Assembly: GCA_037576195.1 (NCBI GenBank)
Contig: CM075102.1
Location: 47,364,745-47,428,744, forward strand
DNA length: 64,000 bases
DNA from: Phytoseiulus persimilis
Lineage: Eukaryota; Arthropoda; Arachnida; Mesostigmata; Phytoseiidae
Reading direction: 5' to 3'
Each line of letters starts with the position of its first letter. The stretch's first letter is position 1. This document shows positions 1-14,400 of the stretch, piece after piece. The position numbers and the translations under genes are program-made. The notes below the pieces were generated by a model, which was not told the DNA's origin, made no database searches, and saw nothing but the letters and a program-made list of their open reading frames with translations.

Positions 1-1125
1 AAGGCATGTGAGCATGGAAGAAACACAGTGTTATCCCACCAACGGGAAGCCATGCGAACTCGTTGCACGCTCTGCGAACTCACACGGAACGTTCGCTCTC
101 ACAACAAACAAGTGTGCCATGAACAGCCCCACTGCAACGAGTATCTGACGGAAAGGCGGCACTTCGAACCTGGAAGCGCATAACCCGGGTCGAAACCCGT
201 ACTTGGCTGAATCTAACATATCGTTCGCTGATGCAGCTTCTCAACATTGCACGCACAAATCTGCGCGCGGAACACCCGGTGCTTGAGTAGAGCTGTTTCA
301 TTAACGAACGGCAACCCTGTATGAGTCGGAGCGGATTTCGAGCTGCGTCGAGGATATGTCACAAGGAATAAAGGATATTGAGAGGAATACGATTGATTTC
401 TACGTGCAAGCTGGCCTCGACTCGTCGACCACCCCGACAAACGCTACCGAAACCCAGCCCGCACCGTCGCAAGCGATTGAGAAATCAGAACGAAACCGCT
501 CCCGAGAGACGATAAGAGGCTCTCAGCGGCGCATCGTGACAACCCGCTCTCCGAATGGCCGAGTATCCCACGTTAGAGAACCGTCCGAGCTCGGGGATGT
601 CGCTACACACAATGAGTTGCCCAAAATGCGCGTTGATCACGTTTTCCTCGGTCTTGCTCGTAACATTCAGTCATGATGAAATTCATTTCGAATATGTTGG
701 ACTCGGGAAGAATTCGAAACTGCGTCCACTCAACATTGACCAGTTGTCCTCTGGGTGATTATTTTGAGGCTAAACATCGACTAGCGATCGATACAGATCT
801 GAACGAATCCCAGATGACCGTTTCAGAATACTGGTGAGGGTCACTTCTAGGTCAAGAGGATGCTGGTATGTTGGAAGCCCAGTATTCCGCTGTATTGATT
901 AAGGTATTCTAACAGAAATCGGCGGTCCAAACGCCTACTTTGAGACCGCAGCACGAGAGAGGAGTTTCGGATCTGGAATTTGAGCACTCGTTCTGAATAG
1001 CCTCTAGGAATCTGCGCGTTTCCCGAAGCACGACCCGCTCGGTAGCGTCGTACCATTTCAATCTAACCTCCCGCTGTGGAGAATCGGTTGAATGCAAACT
1101 TGGAGCCGGAGAGGGTGTCAACTTT

Positions 1126-1138
1126 GGGGGGGGGGGGG
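1126..1138. repeat. 13-nt G homopolymer
   Basis: Uninterrupted run of 13 G in the Shal intron. Simple repeat, possibly length-polymorphic or a sequencing artefact. Confidence 0.9.
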
Positions 1139-4090
1139 CAGCTGATTATAGAGAGTTTCTTCCGATTCGATCGAAGTATGCCCGGAGATATGCCTCGTGT
1201 GCTCTCTGGAACACCTGTGTATGTTTCCCGGATGCCGCATCGGGGAACAGCTCATAAAAAGAGAGCGTTTAGAGTCAGATTTGATGATACGCATGGTTGT
1301 ACGTCAGGTACGCTCGAGTATCGGAAATGAGACGACAGGAGCCAGGCGGTTGGGGCAGAACCGACATAATCGAAGCGACCTTGACCAATAATAGCTGCTC
1401 CCTGAGCACGAATGCCGTTCCCCCGCCACATCCGAGCGAATTCTCGGAAAGAAATAGGTTGACGCACTGGTCAAAGCGAACTCGATTGTCGCGACGAGAT
1501 CCAGGCTCGCGGGTTCAAATTCAGGGCCGGAATCGCCGCCTTGACCGAATTAAGTATTTCCGATTGTTGGCAAGCAGCGCATGGTGTTGAGCGGCAGACG
1601 AATCGAGATTTTGCGGAAACTCGAGCACGAGATTTCCCGCAAACAGATCGAATGGAGCCCGTTGCCGACGAACGGAAAGATGAGCGGAGGTGGCGGTCGT
1701 GGCCGGGTGCCTGTCCGAGCGGTACTCACTATTTTCCCGATCATTGATTGGGACCCTTTTCCCGCATGAGGAGAGAGCAATAAAATACGCCCCGTGTTGT
1801 AATTGTCAGCGGAGCGAGCGACGGCCGGACCAGCGAGCGACTACTCTTTGCTGTTCCGAAACGGTTTGTTGCTCATCGCTACAGCGGTCGAGGCGCCCCA
1901 CCACAGTAATGATCCAGGCCACTCCGTATACGGCGGAATCTCGATCCCACGATTCAGGCCAACCCGGTTCGGAATATGTTCAGCTCTTCCCGAGCTGAGA
2001 TATGAACCGATGCGGTCTCTCAGCCTGCTCCTTCCCTTTCGATCCCGCCGATAATAATCGAAGCTGCAGAAGTCGCAGATCGGAGAGCGTAGAACCAGCG
2101 AAAAACGGAGCGGGAGAACTTCCATATCGTGACAGGAACTGAAAATATGGGAATTTCTCGTCATGAGAGTATTCGAGATTGCTCTAGAGAATGTCGCTCT
2201 CGTCCCGAAGATACTCGAAAGATTAATGTCATTCGGCTCAATCTACGGCGAGAAGATGGGTGGAAGCTCGCTGGCTGAGAGAGCAGGTCAACCGAAAGAG
2301 AGGCTCGGTACTTGCAGCCATTTCAAGCTTTGTGATTTTCGCTACGTTTTCTCCTCCATTTCCCGTTGATTCCTCACAAAGCTGCCCTGGGTGCGGTGGC
2401 AGCAACGTCATGAGAGGGAATGGTCATCTTGCTTGCGTCTTTGTCCAGAGTGAGGGACAAAAGAGTTTGCCATGGTCAGAACCTTCATCAAAACTCCTCA
2501 TTTTCCTCCCCCGCCCCCACAGTCTACTTTCCTCGGGCTGCCGTGGTACCATTGCGCTCTGAAACCGCCGACAACGGAGGAGCTTCCGAAAACAGAGTAA
2601 AACCCAAAAGCAAGATGTGGAACAACCGACGAGGGGAACCGGTCAACGATACGCTCAGGCGTTCAGTCATGTCGAAGTGGGCGTAGAGGGCTCAGCAGGA
2701 AAGGGGAGTGGATCGGAGCGCTCGGAAATACGTTGGACTTCACAGTAAACCGCGACGCTGGATGTGACTGCATCCTCGGCTGATTGGCGCTGCGGCCTGA
2801 ATGATCACAGCCGGCTGAGCTTCGAGTGAGTGATCGTGAAGGATAGTTGCAGAGGTGAGCATAACTTCCAACTATGGTGGGTCACTCCGCTCAGCGCGAT
2901 GGGCCTGGATTTCTTGAAATTCATTAACGTTAACGACCGTATATTAATGGTGGCCCCAGGAAAAGAAAGAGCCGAGAGACAAAAGACGTCAGCTGGGCGC
3001 TGAAGGAGACTATTTATCATAACCTTGAAATCATTACTGATATTTTGTGACGGGAGGTGCTCTCGACCCAGCGAGCGGAGTACAGCCGTGGCGAGCTGCG
3101 GAAGTTTTTATCCAGTTGAAGCGAATGAACGGTGAACTGCCACGACCGGAACCAGCTGGTATACATCGGTCGCGTCACACAAGCGCTCGGGCGGTTGTTC
3201 GGGCATCGAAGTGTACGTCATGGGGATTATCTAGTTCGGTGACAACGGCAAACCGATACAAGGGTCGATCCTCGTTCAGTAGCGATCGAGAGCCTTGACA
3301 ACGAAGCCCACAATCTGGAATCACGGCTGGGAGCTCTGGATAACAGACGGAATTCTGCGCCTTCGCGGCCAGCTTCCACAAAAAGGCCCGGGATCATGCT
3401 GTGGGAAGAGGGACTTGAAGGCGACGGAGGGCTTTGATGAATTCGAAAGAGATTTGGAAAGGATACTAAGGACCTTTAGTGTACCGTGTAGGATACCTTT
3501 GGTGTATCGCTGAAATCAGGCACCTCCGAATTCTCAACGACAGCGCACTTGTGCAGGACTCCGAGGTGAGAATATCAAGGATCCGAACCTGAGAATCCAG
3601 AGAGCACCAAGCGACTTCGGACCAGCAGTCCTCGGAGCTCCTCGTGGCGATTCGAGTAGAGCGACATGTGTTCAGTTCAGTGTTCCGCGGCAGCAACTGA
3701 CTCTCGAACTGTCTCGAGCGCTGTACAGCTGTGTTATTGGGTTATCAAAGCTGGGACAATGACTGGGAGTGGGCAGCAGAGCTCGCGACAGGCTCCTTCT
3801 GAACTCCGGCTGTCCAGGTCGTTGGAGAGATTTCCCGCATCTCAAGTGGCGCTGATTCCTCAGCAGAATGACCGGCTCTCTAAGTCGTCGGACGAGTGGG
3901 AACATGACGGAGAGTTCGAACAGATGGGCCCTCAATGAATCATTACTCTTCCTCTGGAGCCCTGCGCTGGAGCTTCTTTTACGCTCGATCTGCGTTCGCG
4001 GGACCAGCATCCGACTTCAATGCTCATTTTCTATCTCGTAAAATTCGATGGGTTTGCTCTACCGAGGCTCGGGCGGATTAGAAACCTCGG

Positions 4091-4232
<142 letters not shown>

Positions 4233-7200
4233 GAAGCATCACTACCGAACTTCATTTGTTAACAGAAACCGTACACTCGGTTCGAGGCTCGGATGTGACG
4301 CATGGTTCAATTTTCTGGGGACGGGATCCCCTTCCCCTGAACACAACCGCCTTGAGCCATTGACACCGAGAGATGAGCTGAACTGCCCGCCAGCAGGGGA
4401 TGAGATTGTCTTGCTGGATGGTTGACTGCTTCGCCTTTGCGTTGATGTGTAAAGAGTCTGAGGGCCAAGAACGCCGACCGCCCGACCGGCAGGCGAGCGG
4501 GCGGCCTGTCTGCTGGTGGTTGTCCGTTGAGGCCGCAGGCCACGTGGGACCAAAAAGCAGTTTGGAGCAGAACAGAAGAACTAGGGGGCTAGTAGAAGCG
4601 GGCAAGAGCATTAGAGGAAGCGAGGAAAAACGACTAGCTGAACAGCGATGGCCGTGGCAGGGCGGCGGGGAAAAAGAGACAGAGCGCCGCTAGGCAGAAT
4701 GTCACCGAGACCAAATTCAACAGGCGGCGACAACGTAGGAAGCTGCTCCGACAGAGTCATGTAGCTCGTGAGGCTCCTTGTCTGCCCTAGTTCCTGTGGG
4801 AGACCCGGAGCGGAAGAGATAAACGACTGAGAAGCGGGACAGAGAAGCCGAATCCATAGTGGGATCTGACTTGAAGGATTTGGTCAGAGTCCACTACGAT
4901 AGATGAGGCAAATATGCATAGATAAATTTCACGAGCAGGACGGTCGAGTGATCGGCGTCGTCTGCAGCTCTGATACTGGCGAACAACCACCTGGTCTCCC
5001 CGATTGAGGATAAGCTTCGAGGCTCTTGCGAAAAAAATGGTCCCTGATTTCGTTTCAACCCGTTCAACATCGGCACGGTGCTTCCATCCGATCTCATGAG
5101 CCGCTATTACCCGAGTTTTTTTCGATCTCTCCGGACGTGTTTTTAAGGGTCAGAACTTTGGCAGACCATCCTAAGGGAATGCTCCAATGTCGCAAGTGGG
5201 GATGACGCGACGTTATCATCGCTGGCATGGTTGCCTTTCTGCAAACTCAGAGGCCTCCCGCTCTTCCATCTATCGCGTTCGATGATGGCAGAAAGACTCC
5301 TGCCCCGGGAGGGCTAAGAGTATGACCTTTTTGTCTGGCTGCGGGTCGCGAAAAGTTCTGGCGTTACCAGCGGTTCACCGGCCGTGGAACTGCAGGGCAC
5401 ATCACCTGGAGTCAGAGAATCAGAGGACCGACGGTACGCTCAACACTTTTGAATAATTTTTCAACCTCGTTCGCGAAACCAGTCATGACGTGAAAACTCA
5501 CCCTGGAGCCTTGGGACTTGTCCTAATTCCTCGCTGAGAAGGGTTCGGACCAACAGGCTCATTCTCTCATTGCGTGAGGCTTTGAATAAAACCGCAGAAT
5601 AGCTCGACCGACTGCCTGACTGGCGGACGCGGCCTTCAGTAATTCCATTCAAGTGGCTGAAGAATTCTCACTTCCCACCGAGGAACAGATTGCAGCCGCG
5701 CTTTTCTGACATCCTAATTGTCGTCGCAGTCTGAGTGAATGCGGGATAATGGCTCCTGATAAGCCGGAGCGCGGGCTGGAGAAATTTTCGTCCTTCTTTC
5801 CCTCGCATGCGTGGGAGAGATTCGGATCACCTATCTACTCGAGGAGGAAGTCGCCCTGCCAGCTAACTAGCTGGTGCCGGATACTCCTTCCCGAGAACTT
5901 GGACGAGACCTATTCGTCTCTGTCAGCCTTCCATCACATGGCATCCCACTCCGCTCAAAAAGAACGATGACCCCGCTCTCACTGCAACCATAACAAATAT
6001 GCAAGCGTGAAGGAAAGCAAGACGGATTGAAGAAGCAAACGTATTCCCTCCATCCCTGTGTCGTTGCCATCATTTTGCTAGGGATTCATTTCAGATCTCC
6101 TCGTAGAGTAGCACCCCTCCTAGTACTCTACGAGAATAGCCGAAGCGCAGCGAGGTCCGTATCAGGATTCTACGCTACCCAACCTGGTGGCAACGAGTTC
6201 GCTCAGGTTCTGTGGAGCGATGGACTCCAAGGGAACTTGCGAAGCTATCTTCTCTGTCGGTCATCGAGTCTGGGGCCCGAAACCCTCGCTACGTTAACGT
6301 AGTTTGCAACTCCGAGGGGCCCTTGACAGCGTGAGAGCTGTAGAAGAAGTCGCTGGAGGAAGGGTTTTGGAGAGAACACAGGAGCTGTATGAGATTCGAC
6401 AAGCCCCACGAACGCTCCTGATCCCAAACACTGTTCTGCATCCGATCGATGACACAACGACATCAATCTTCATTTCCGTGCGGAGCTTAAGGAATAAAAC
6501 TATTGGTGGGAAGCTCAAAGATGGGCGCTGCCGGTGTACGAGAACAGCAAACTAGTTTTGCCAATGCAACAAGCTGTGACTGGTGGGAGAAGCTTGCGAT
6601 ACCTATTAATACCCTAACCATGCTTCACCTGATGCCTGCATCTCACTCGCGAAAACACGTAACCCATCCGAAACGAATCATCACGCGAGCAGCTGTCGTT
6701 AGTCAGCCACTCCGAGCCCCACTTCCGCTCGAGAATATGCAGACTTTCGAGCTTATCCCCGGGCGATGTCACGGAACGTGTTCGAAGTGTCGAATCGAAG
6801 CGTGAAATCCCGCCATCCACACCCATGTGTTCGTCGACCTAGAGGAATGTCTTGACATTGACCGATCTCCGCGGTTTTGTCAATATACGACGGTATCCTA
6901 TGTCGCTTGGTGACCTCTTGTGTGCCAAAGTGATGAAGTCGACGTGAATTTTATTCCGAAAACATCATTCGATACCTGAGGTTTGTACCACAGACGCCAT
7001 ATTCGGACTTCTAACATCATCGCCGTAACACAACTCGAGCTCGCCGACGATCAAAACTCGTCGCAGCGTGCAGAGAGAATCCCCTTATGCACCCTTTGCT
7101 ATGTGAAAGCGAGCAATCGGGGAAACAATCAGAACACCGGAGACCGCCTAGCAGCGGTGACGCAGCCGAGAAACACACAGGCGTGTGTTCGTTTCTTTTT

Positions 7201-8170
7201 CTGCGCTGCTCATGGTCGGTGTCTGTTCAATAACATCGGCGTTACTCGGTGCTGCTGATACACCATAACATATCATATGGACCACAGTGGAGAGGGATCA
7301 CGCTCAGATGGAGACGCCTCCATAACTTCAGCGAAAAAAGCTGTTGAGCCCGGCGGACGGGTCGAATTCTACAATCTCAAAGAGCAAGAGAATCGGAGGT
7401 GTGGGATAACTATGGCGGAACTTCCTCTTAGTAAGGCGAAATAGGGAATATTTGACCACATGCAGGTGAATAGAATACAGTCGTTTTCAGTATATTTCTC
7501 CCTTGCACGATGGACTAGGAACCAATCATTGTGCGGCGAAGTTTTCTTCCACACCGGAAAGCACTTCAATTCATGCCGAAAGATGAACTCGCAGTCAGAG
7601 GCCAGCTCGCTTGGAAGGACGGAAAGAAACTGCTGGAGCGGTTCAAGCTATGGAACATCCGACGGATGGCCAACTTCCCCCCACTGGCGTCTGTTCCCTT
7701 CAGAGAGGAACATTCATTGTTTCCTGTTCTGTGCGAGCTCCACAGAGTTCTCTCGGGATCGAATACCTTGTGGTATCTCTCGGGTCCATCCAGCAAAGAC
7801 TGAGATGTTCTTTACGTAGACTATGTGACTGAGGCATGGGGTCATGTGCACGCACACTGTCGGAACAATCCAGAGGCGAGGTTATGCCTCGTGGCTTGCG
7901 CGCCACGATGGCTGAAGATTCCTCGGAATAGACTTCGTGAAACCGCTTGAGCGAAAATGCGAGGAATCGCACTCCTCCGTGGCTCAGACAGAATGGAAAG
8001 TTCCACCCGGGCCCATTTGAACGGTCGAGGAACTGCACTGTGGGCGAAACGGGAGCGCCTCGTTTCTATATGGTTAATGGCTCTTCGGAGACTTTTGGAT
8101 GACGACATGCGTAATTTCCCTATCGCATTTTCCGCGAGCGGAATAGCTCGTCACATGGATTCCGCAAGCA

Positions 8171-8195
8171 CGACTCTGAGCGACTCTGAGCGACG
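8171..8195. repeat. 10-bp tandem repeat, 2.5 copies
   Basis: The unit CGACTCTGAG occurs twice in tandem and then starts a third time (CGACG). It is about 245 bp before the S6 exon of Shal. Confidence 0.8.
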
Positions 8196-8439
8196 ATATT
8201 CGACGCGAGACGGCCCTGCGACTTGGAGCGAGGTGGGGGAACGCTGAATGAGTCCTATGGGGAGCCCCGTCGGCTCCTGGTTGCTCCACAGATATATTGC
8301 ACTCGGTCCCGAAGAAGCTCATCTCATACTGATTGAGATGGGAGTGTTCTTGTAACAGAAAGGCTCGACGTGCCACTTTGAAGGTTCCCCCAGAGCGGGA
8401 TCTCGCAAACAAGCTTTAATATCTTTCCCATACTTTCAG

Positions 8440-11400
8440 ATACGGAGATATGGTCCCGGATACAATAACGGGCAAGATCGTGGGCGGCGTGTGTTCACTG
8501 AGTGGAGTGCTCGTGATCGCGCTGCCCGTACCTGTCATTGTGTCGAACTTCTCAAGGATTTACCACCAAAGCCAACGGGCGGACAAACGAAAGGCTCAAA
8601 AGGTACGCGTACTTTCGTCCGACAATGAAACTGCCGTGCTGACCAATCATATTACTCTGCTCCTCTTTCTTCTCGCGCCGGGCATTCTGGCCGAACGACT
8701 GATTGATTGGCTACGAACACGTTTTCGACGAGACTTCATTCGATAGCGGCTAATAGCCGAAACTGTCGAACTCAATGTTGTTATTTCGTAATGAATTCCC
8801 GGCTTCACCGATGTGCTCCACGGTGCGGCCCGCAACCCGATGATCAGCCTGACACCGAGGTGTTAATGCTCTTATTTCTCCCTTGTAGAAAGCAAGAATG
8901 GCACGTATCCGAATAGCCAAGGCTACAAGCGGCGCAGCATTTGTATCCAAGAAGAAGGCGGTGGAGGCAAAACTCGCTGCTCAAGAAAGCGGTCAAGACA
9001 TCGACGACGGTCCGGAGGATATCTTCGAGTTGCAGCATCATCACTTGCTGCGTTGCCTCGAGAAAACAACGGTCAGTTGATAGCTCGCGATCATTTGATT
9101 GCATAACGATATTTGGCTTGAGATGACGAGAGAAACTGATCATGGAGTTCGCCCGGGAAAAGCTCCGACATTGGATTGTATATCGCTGCAAGACCCGTGA
9201 AGACGGGGCAAAACCAAACAATCGCGCAGGAATAACGTCCAGCAGTAGTCCTCGAAGACCACGGCCCTCGTAAAACGAGAAATGGTATCCTCATTCCTGC
9301 GTTTTCGGAAAGCTGGGACGGAGGGATCCCCAACTGTATTTTTCTGCTCGGTCGCCTCCCAAATATCAGCACTAGCTCATCCTATGCGTGTATATATTTG
9401 TACGTTCGTATCGGCGAGCGTGAGGTTCCCGATAATGCTCAGGAAACTAATTCCGATGAGACATGCAAAGATATCTCAATCGAAAACCTCGTATTAGACG
9501 AACGACCAAATCGTCCGGATCAACCAAGGAGTAGAATCGTCGGCCTCAAACCAACGTTGTACCTCAAACCTGCGATCGGAATAGCCCCCGAAAGGCAGAA
9601 GGAAAACGGAAGCGAGCCGCTAGTCTCGCCCCGCGAAGCCTGATGGGCGACTCAGTTGCTGGCCTTCTCCGTGACGGGCCGCTTTGGTCGTAACAGACTT
9701 GGCATGGAGCCAAGTTCTGGAGATGGTTCGCAGTGCCCGTGTCCCCGCCCGCGCCTTCCCAATGTCACTCTGGGGTCGGGGAAGCAGCTTTCTTCATGAG
9801 AAATTTCTAAGAACGACCCTTTTGGAAACAGTGGCTTCACTTCGTTCCGGCCGTCGCCTTTTCTTTCCGCTCGCAGTCCAAATCAAGTTATGAGTGGAGA
9901 CGAGTATGGGGTTGCAGTGATGGCGGTGACATAGCGTATCTTCGCGAGTTTGAATACTCCTTAATTTCAATTGATGACTAGAAGCGTGCGTTCGAGGTTC
10001 GCACTTCTCCCGAGCATGCAGTGTTTATCGCCCCACGCTGCAAGCTGACGGGACTGACAAGGATTGTGATACAGTTCCGTTCTCCTACTCGCTTCCAGCT
10101 GTCAGAAACCTCAATGGTGACGGAAATCTTTACCGACGTCCAGCAGCGCGATCTGTCGACTTTGTTTTGCAAAAAGTCAACCTTTCCCCTTCTCAAGGTC
10201 GACAGCATCGTGTTGGCCCTTCGGACAACCGAGACTGAAATATCACTGCTGATTTGGGTTTCCATTGATTCGTGGCCTTTCGCAGATGGCGAAGTTGGAA
10301 ATAGCTCCAAATCTTTGTTCTCTCCGTTTTCCAGGACCGGGAGTTCGTCGAGCTGGAAGTGCCATACAATGGCGGGAATCCGAATAGGCCAAGTTCTTCC
10401 CCCCCGCTATCTCCAGCGGCCTCAGAAGCATCCAACGAAAGACATGGTTTGCTTAACTCCTGCTGCGGTTCTAGAGGGCGTTGCAACCGAAAGAAATACC
10501 AGGTACATAAGTTGAAGAAGTTAGATCATCATTCAGGGCTCCGAAGCGCCTCCCAGGGCTCGTCGCAGCAGGCTCACACTCAATTAGACATTGATCTCGA
10601 AACTATTGATCCGTGATCCCACACGCTTTCCGGCATATGATGAATGATAACTGCCATATAATGACAAGAAAAAGTCCGGGAGCGACAGAAAACGCCGAGC
10701 TCTTCCAAACCAGGCCATTTTCTGGATTTCGCGGCTCCTAACTCAGTAAAACCTCAACCTCTTGGAGAACTTTGGGGGTGATGAAACTCCTCAACACTAC
10801 ATAGCGGAACGAAGAACAAGCAGTTCACAGAGTGATCAAAAGCTGACACAATAAGAAAACGCTCAATGGTTCTCATTCTTTGAACAGAAACTTCTTGTAT
10901 ATTCATTCCAAAATGAGATGGGAATGGAGAGCAAGTCTCTCCTCATTATTGGCGTACCGAGAATTTCCTGCGACTCGAAGCTTATGCGAACGCTGCCCTG
11001 GGAGAGCATGCCTCATCTTTCGTGGTGTATGTTGTGTGCCCGTCTACTGGCAATCAAGTATGCCTATCTCGCACTCATCCGGCAGTCAGACTGATAAGAA
11101 GAAGGCTTGCTATCACCTCTACCTAGCCTGAAAATGAAGCGACTGCTTGGAGATGTTGTAGTGACGTAGTCTCATTCGTCATGTCTCGTTCTAACAACGG
11201 CAGAACCAGGGATCGCTGAATTCATTGATTGACTGTCTGTCTGCCTCTCTGAGTGATTGAAGAGCTTATTCTTCTTCTTCCCTTCCTTTCCCTCGCTCGC
11301 TTTCCTCCTCCACCACCAGGTGGTTTCTATACAACAGCGGCAGCACTTCGAAGCACTTTCGATCGACTCCTCACTTCCATCACCACAGCAACCACAATGA

Positions 11401-14400
11401 TATGACTTATCACTTGAACTATCATCATCGAGACCACCGCAACCACCGCGAGCACCACCGCCACTCAAATAACGCCACCAAAACGATCATTGCATCACAA
11501 AAGACAGCAGTAAAATCACCAATACAGCATAATTCATTCTTGATCCACAAGCCTTACATACTGACCCGGTTCCATCATCGGTTATCAAGGAGAAATGGAC
11601 CGCAACGGGGGGTCCACTTTCCAGGCTTTATACCACGCCTAGGCCTCTCTGCCAACCCTTGATTGGTCATTGATCAGAGTTTCAAACCAAATTTTCTTCC
11701 CGGAATTGTATAATGCGTTATTTTCCTCGACACAACGTGAATCAAAATATTTGAACCGCGACCGGGAGAGCTTTCTCAACGGCGATCGGAAACGATCATG
11801 GAGACCTGGGAGACCACACTTACACAAAAAGAGGGACCTTCAGCCGCCATTCTGAAGAGACTAGGTTATTTCAACCGGCAGCTTGAGGCAGGCGGATCGG
11901 TCTTCCATACAACCCATGAGTGTCTGCTTACTGTGCCACGCTAACGAACGTCGAGAAAAACCTGCGTTCAAACGAGCAAGCTTCCATGCTACCTACGAGG
12001 ACGAAGTTCAGGTTTGGTGACATGACTGGAGCACGCACGCTTGCAGCAATGATGCACGGATGCGAAGAGCTGGAGTATCGTACAAAGCAGGCGGGGGTTT
12101 CAAATCTGACTTCAGTGTTCCTTGCACTCATCATTGAACGAGTCGTCCTTGTCCTCGTTTTCGAGAGACAACGTGTTTTTCGTATGGTTGAACACCGCTG
12201 GGCTTCAAATTCAGCTATGATCCGGTCTGGAAATGACTCGATTCGGTCATGGTAATTCTGGAGGGACTGAGATTCGACCGTCACTTTTCCGCTTCGCTTC
12301 CTCGTGCGGCAACACGAGCCAACGAACCAACCAATGAGAGCGAAGAAAATTCCCCTGCTGAACATAGACTCAAGCTCAAAAACTAAACACTGATCTTTTG
12401 AAACCGGTTCGTCGGCCTATGTCACATTCACGCGAGTTCCATTCACTGTCTCAAAGCTTCCCGAGGATAGCTTTTGCGAGCTCACTCAGTCCACCATCAT
12501 TCCCCATTGAATTAACTGAACTGACGATCGGTATATCCATCCCGCCTATGGATCGCTGCTGTGATGCTTGCCATGGTGGAGACGCTTCATGAAGCACCGG
12601 GAGCACCGCGTTTTCCGGGGGCAGCGAAGCCCCCGAGGCAGTTCTGTTCGACTTCAACTCAGCCATGAGCATGTTGGCCTCCACCCACGCACGACTCGAC
12701 GAGCAGAAAGAGAACCGAAAAGACAAAGCTTGCAGCTTTGGGAGCGTGTCCCGAGCATTATCACCTTCGAGATGTGTCATCTCATCTCTCACCATCCACC
12801 TACTGCTACTCCCATTCCTTCTACTGCTGCAACCACTTCAACTACTACAACCACCGCTACTACTACCTCCGTCACAACAGCTACTACTACTATCTCCTCT
12901 CCTACATTTCCACCGAGTGAAAAGCACAATCACAATCTATATTCTATCCTTCTCAAGGTACCTTCTGTAACCTGCACAACGTTTGTTATGGAAAACCCAT
13001 AAGCAACTACACACGGGTTGCCACAGATGGATACCACCTGGTCAGCTTTAATTTCACCTTGAATCTCCATCACTTCGATCACGAGGTAGCTGACACCACC
13101 TTCATCTCGGTGCAGAGCGCGTCAGGATTGGACGACGGGGTACATGAAAGATCAGCGGTCGATTCGATTTCAGGCTCAATAGCCAAAACAAAGACAGAGT
13201 CCAACTGGGGAACGCACAATCTATGTCGTTTCGCAGGAAGATACTGATCGTATCAGAGTGTCCCTGTCTGAAGAAGGTGGATCGAAAACTTGGATATGCT
13301 GCTTGGTAGAGCGCACTTCCTGAAATTAGGAAAGCTTTGAGGCTCGAATGAGCCTAATCCGCCCCTTGCTAAAAGAAGCAAGAACTCAATGACTCGGACC
13401 CTGCTCGTCGTTGATGCTTCCGGAAAAGACGGTGTTCTCACTCCTTCAAGGAGCTTGTAAGAGGATTGAAACACGAGGGCTTTCATGGACTCCTCCACTC
13501 CGTCTGGTACATCAAGGACTCCGCCGTTTGTTGGCAACTTATCTATTAACGGATACGTTCCGATTGCTAGCCGAAGACGTTTTCGCGTCAGGACTCGATG
13601 AGATCCGAGCCCGATGACAATACGGCCAATCAAACTGCCTAACGCGCAGCTCGAAATGCTGCAAACCGTTGAATACGAGAATGTCAATGACAGGAAGAAT
13701 CAAACAATCAACCGACCCACCAAAACTCCGCCAATGGCAAGTGGTCATCACTTGCCGGAGTATCCAATCGATCTATCTACGAATGCTATCGTCTCGTAGA
13801 CTGCCTGCGAACATCAGCCTCAACATGGCCTGGCTGGTCTAAGCAATCCTACAAGGAGTAGGCGAAAGTTTCGTATCGCATCATCGAAGTTGAGTCGATG
13901 ACGAGCGAAAGCCTTCGGAACGCAAACGCCAATGAAGAATGGATTTATACGTGAGCCGTCACGACATGCGATTCCATACCTGTACTTCCACTGCAACCGC
14001 CAATGTACCCTTCCCTTCTTCGCTTACCAGCCAGCCAATCAACTTGAGGACAAGGCCTCTGACTACAGAAAACAATGAGCATCAGAAGTGATGATCTCTG
14101 CGAGAACTGCAAAGCGCGATGTGCCCGTAACAATGATGATGTTCATGCGGAAACCCCGAGCAACAAACACCATGGTTCAGCGGTTGGGAACAGGGAATCA
14201 TTGCATCCTCACACGCACGTTGGCAAACTTCCCAATCGAACCACCGTCAGACCGATAGCGATCGGCTGGCAGATCGACTAACCGCCTCAAGATTGTTCTG
14301 CACTCACCTTCGTAAGGAACCGATTGAAGCAATTCACCTGGACGAACGCAAACGATACTTCCCCGATGTTTTTAATGTGAGCCGGCCAGGCTTATCATGA

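Noticed and set aside
12010-12070. Insulin A-chain-like CC-x3-C motif on the minus strand ([10 protein letters not shown])
   Set aside because: The fourth cysteine is missing, no B-chain lies upstream in frame, and the frame is interrupted nearby.
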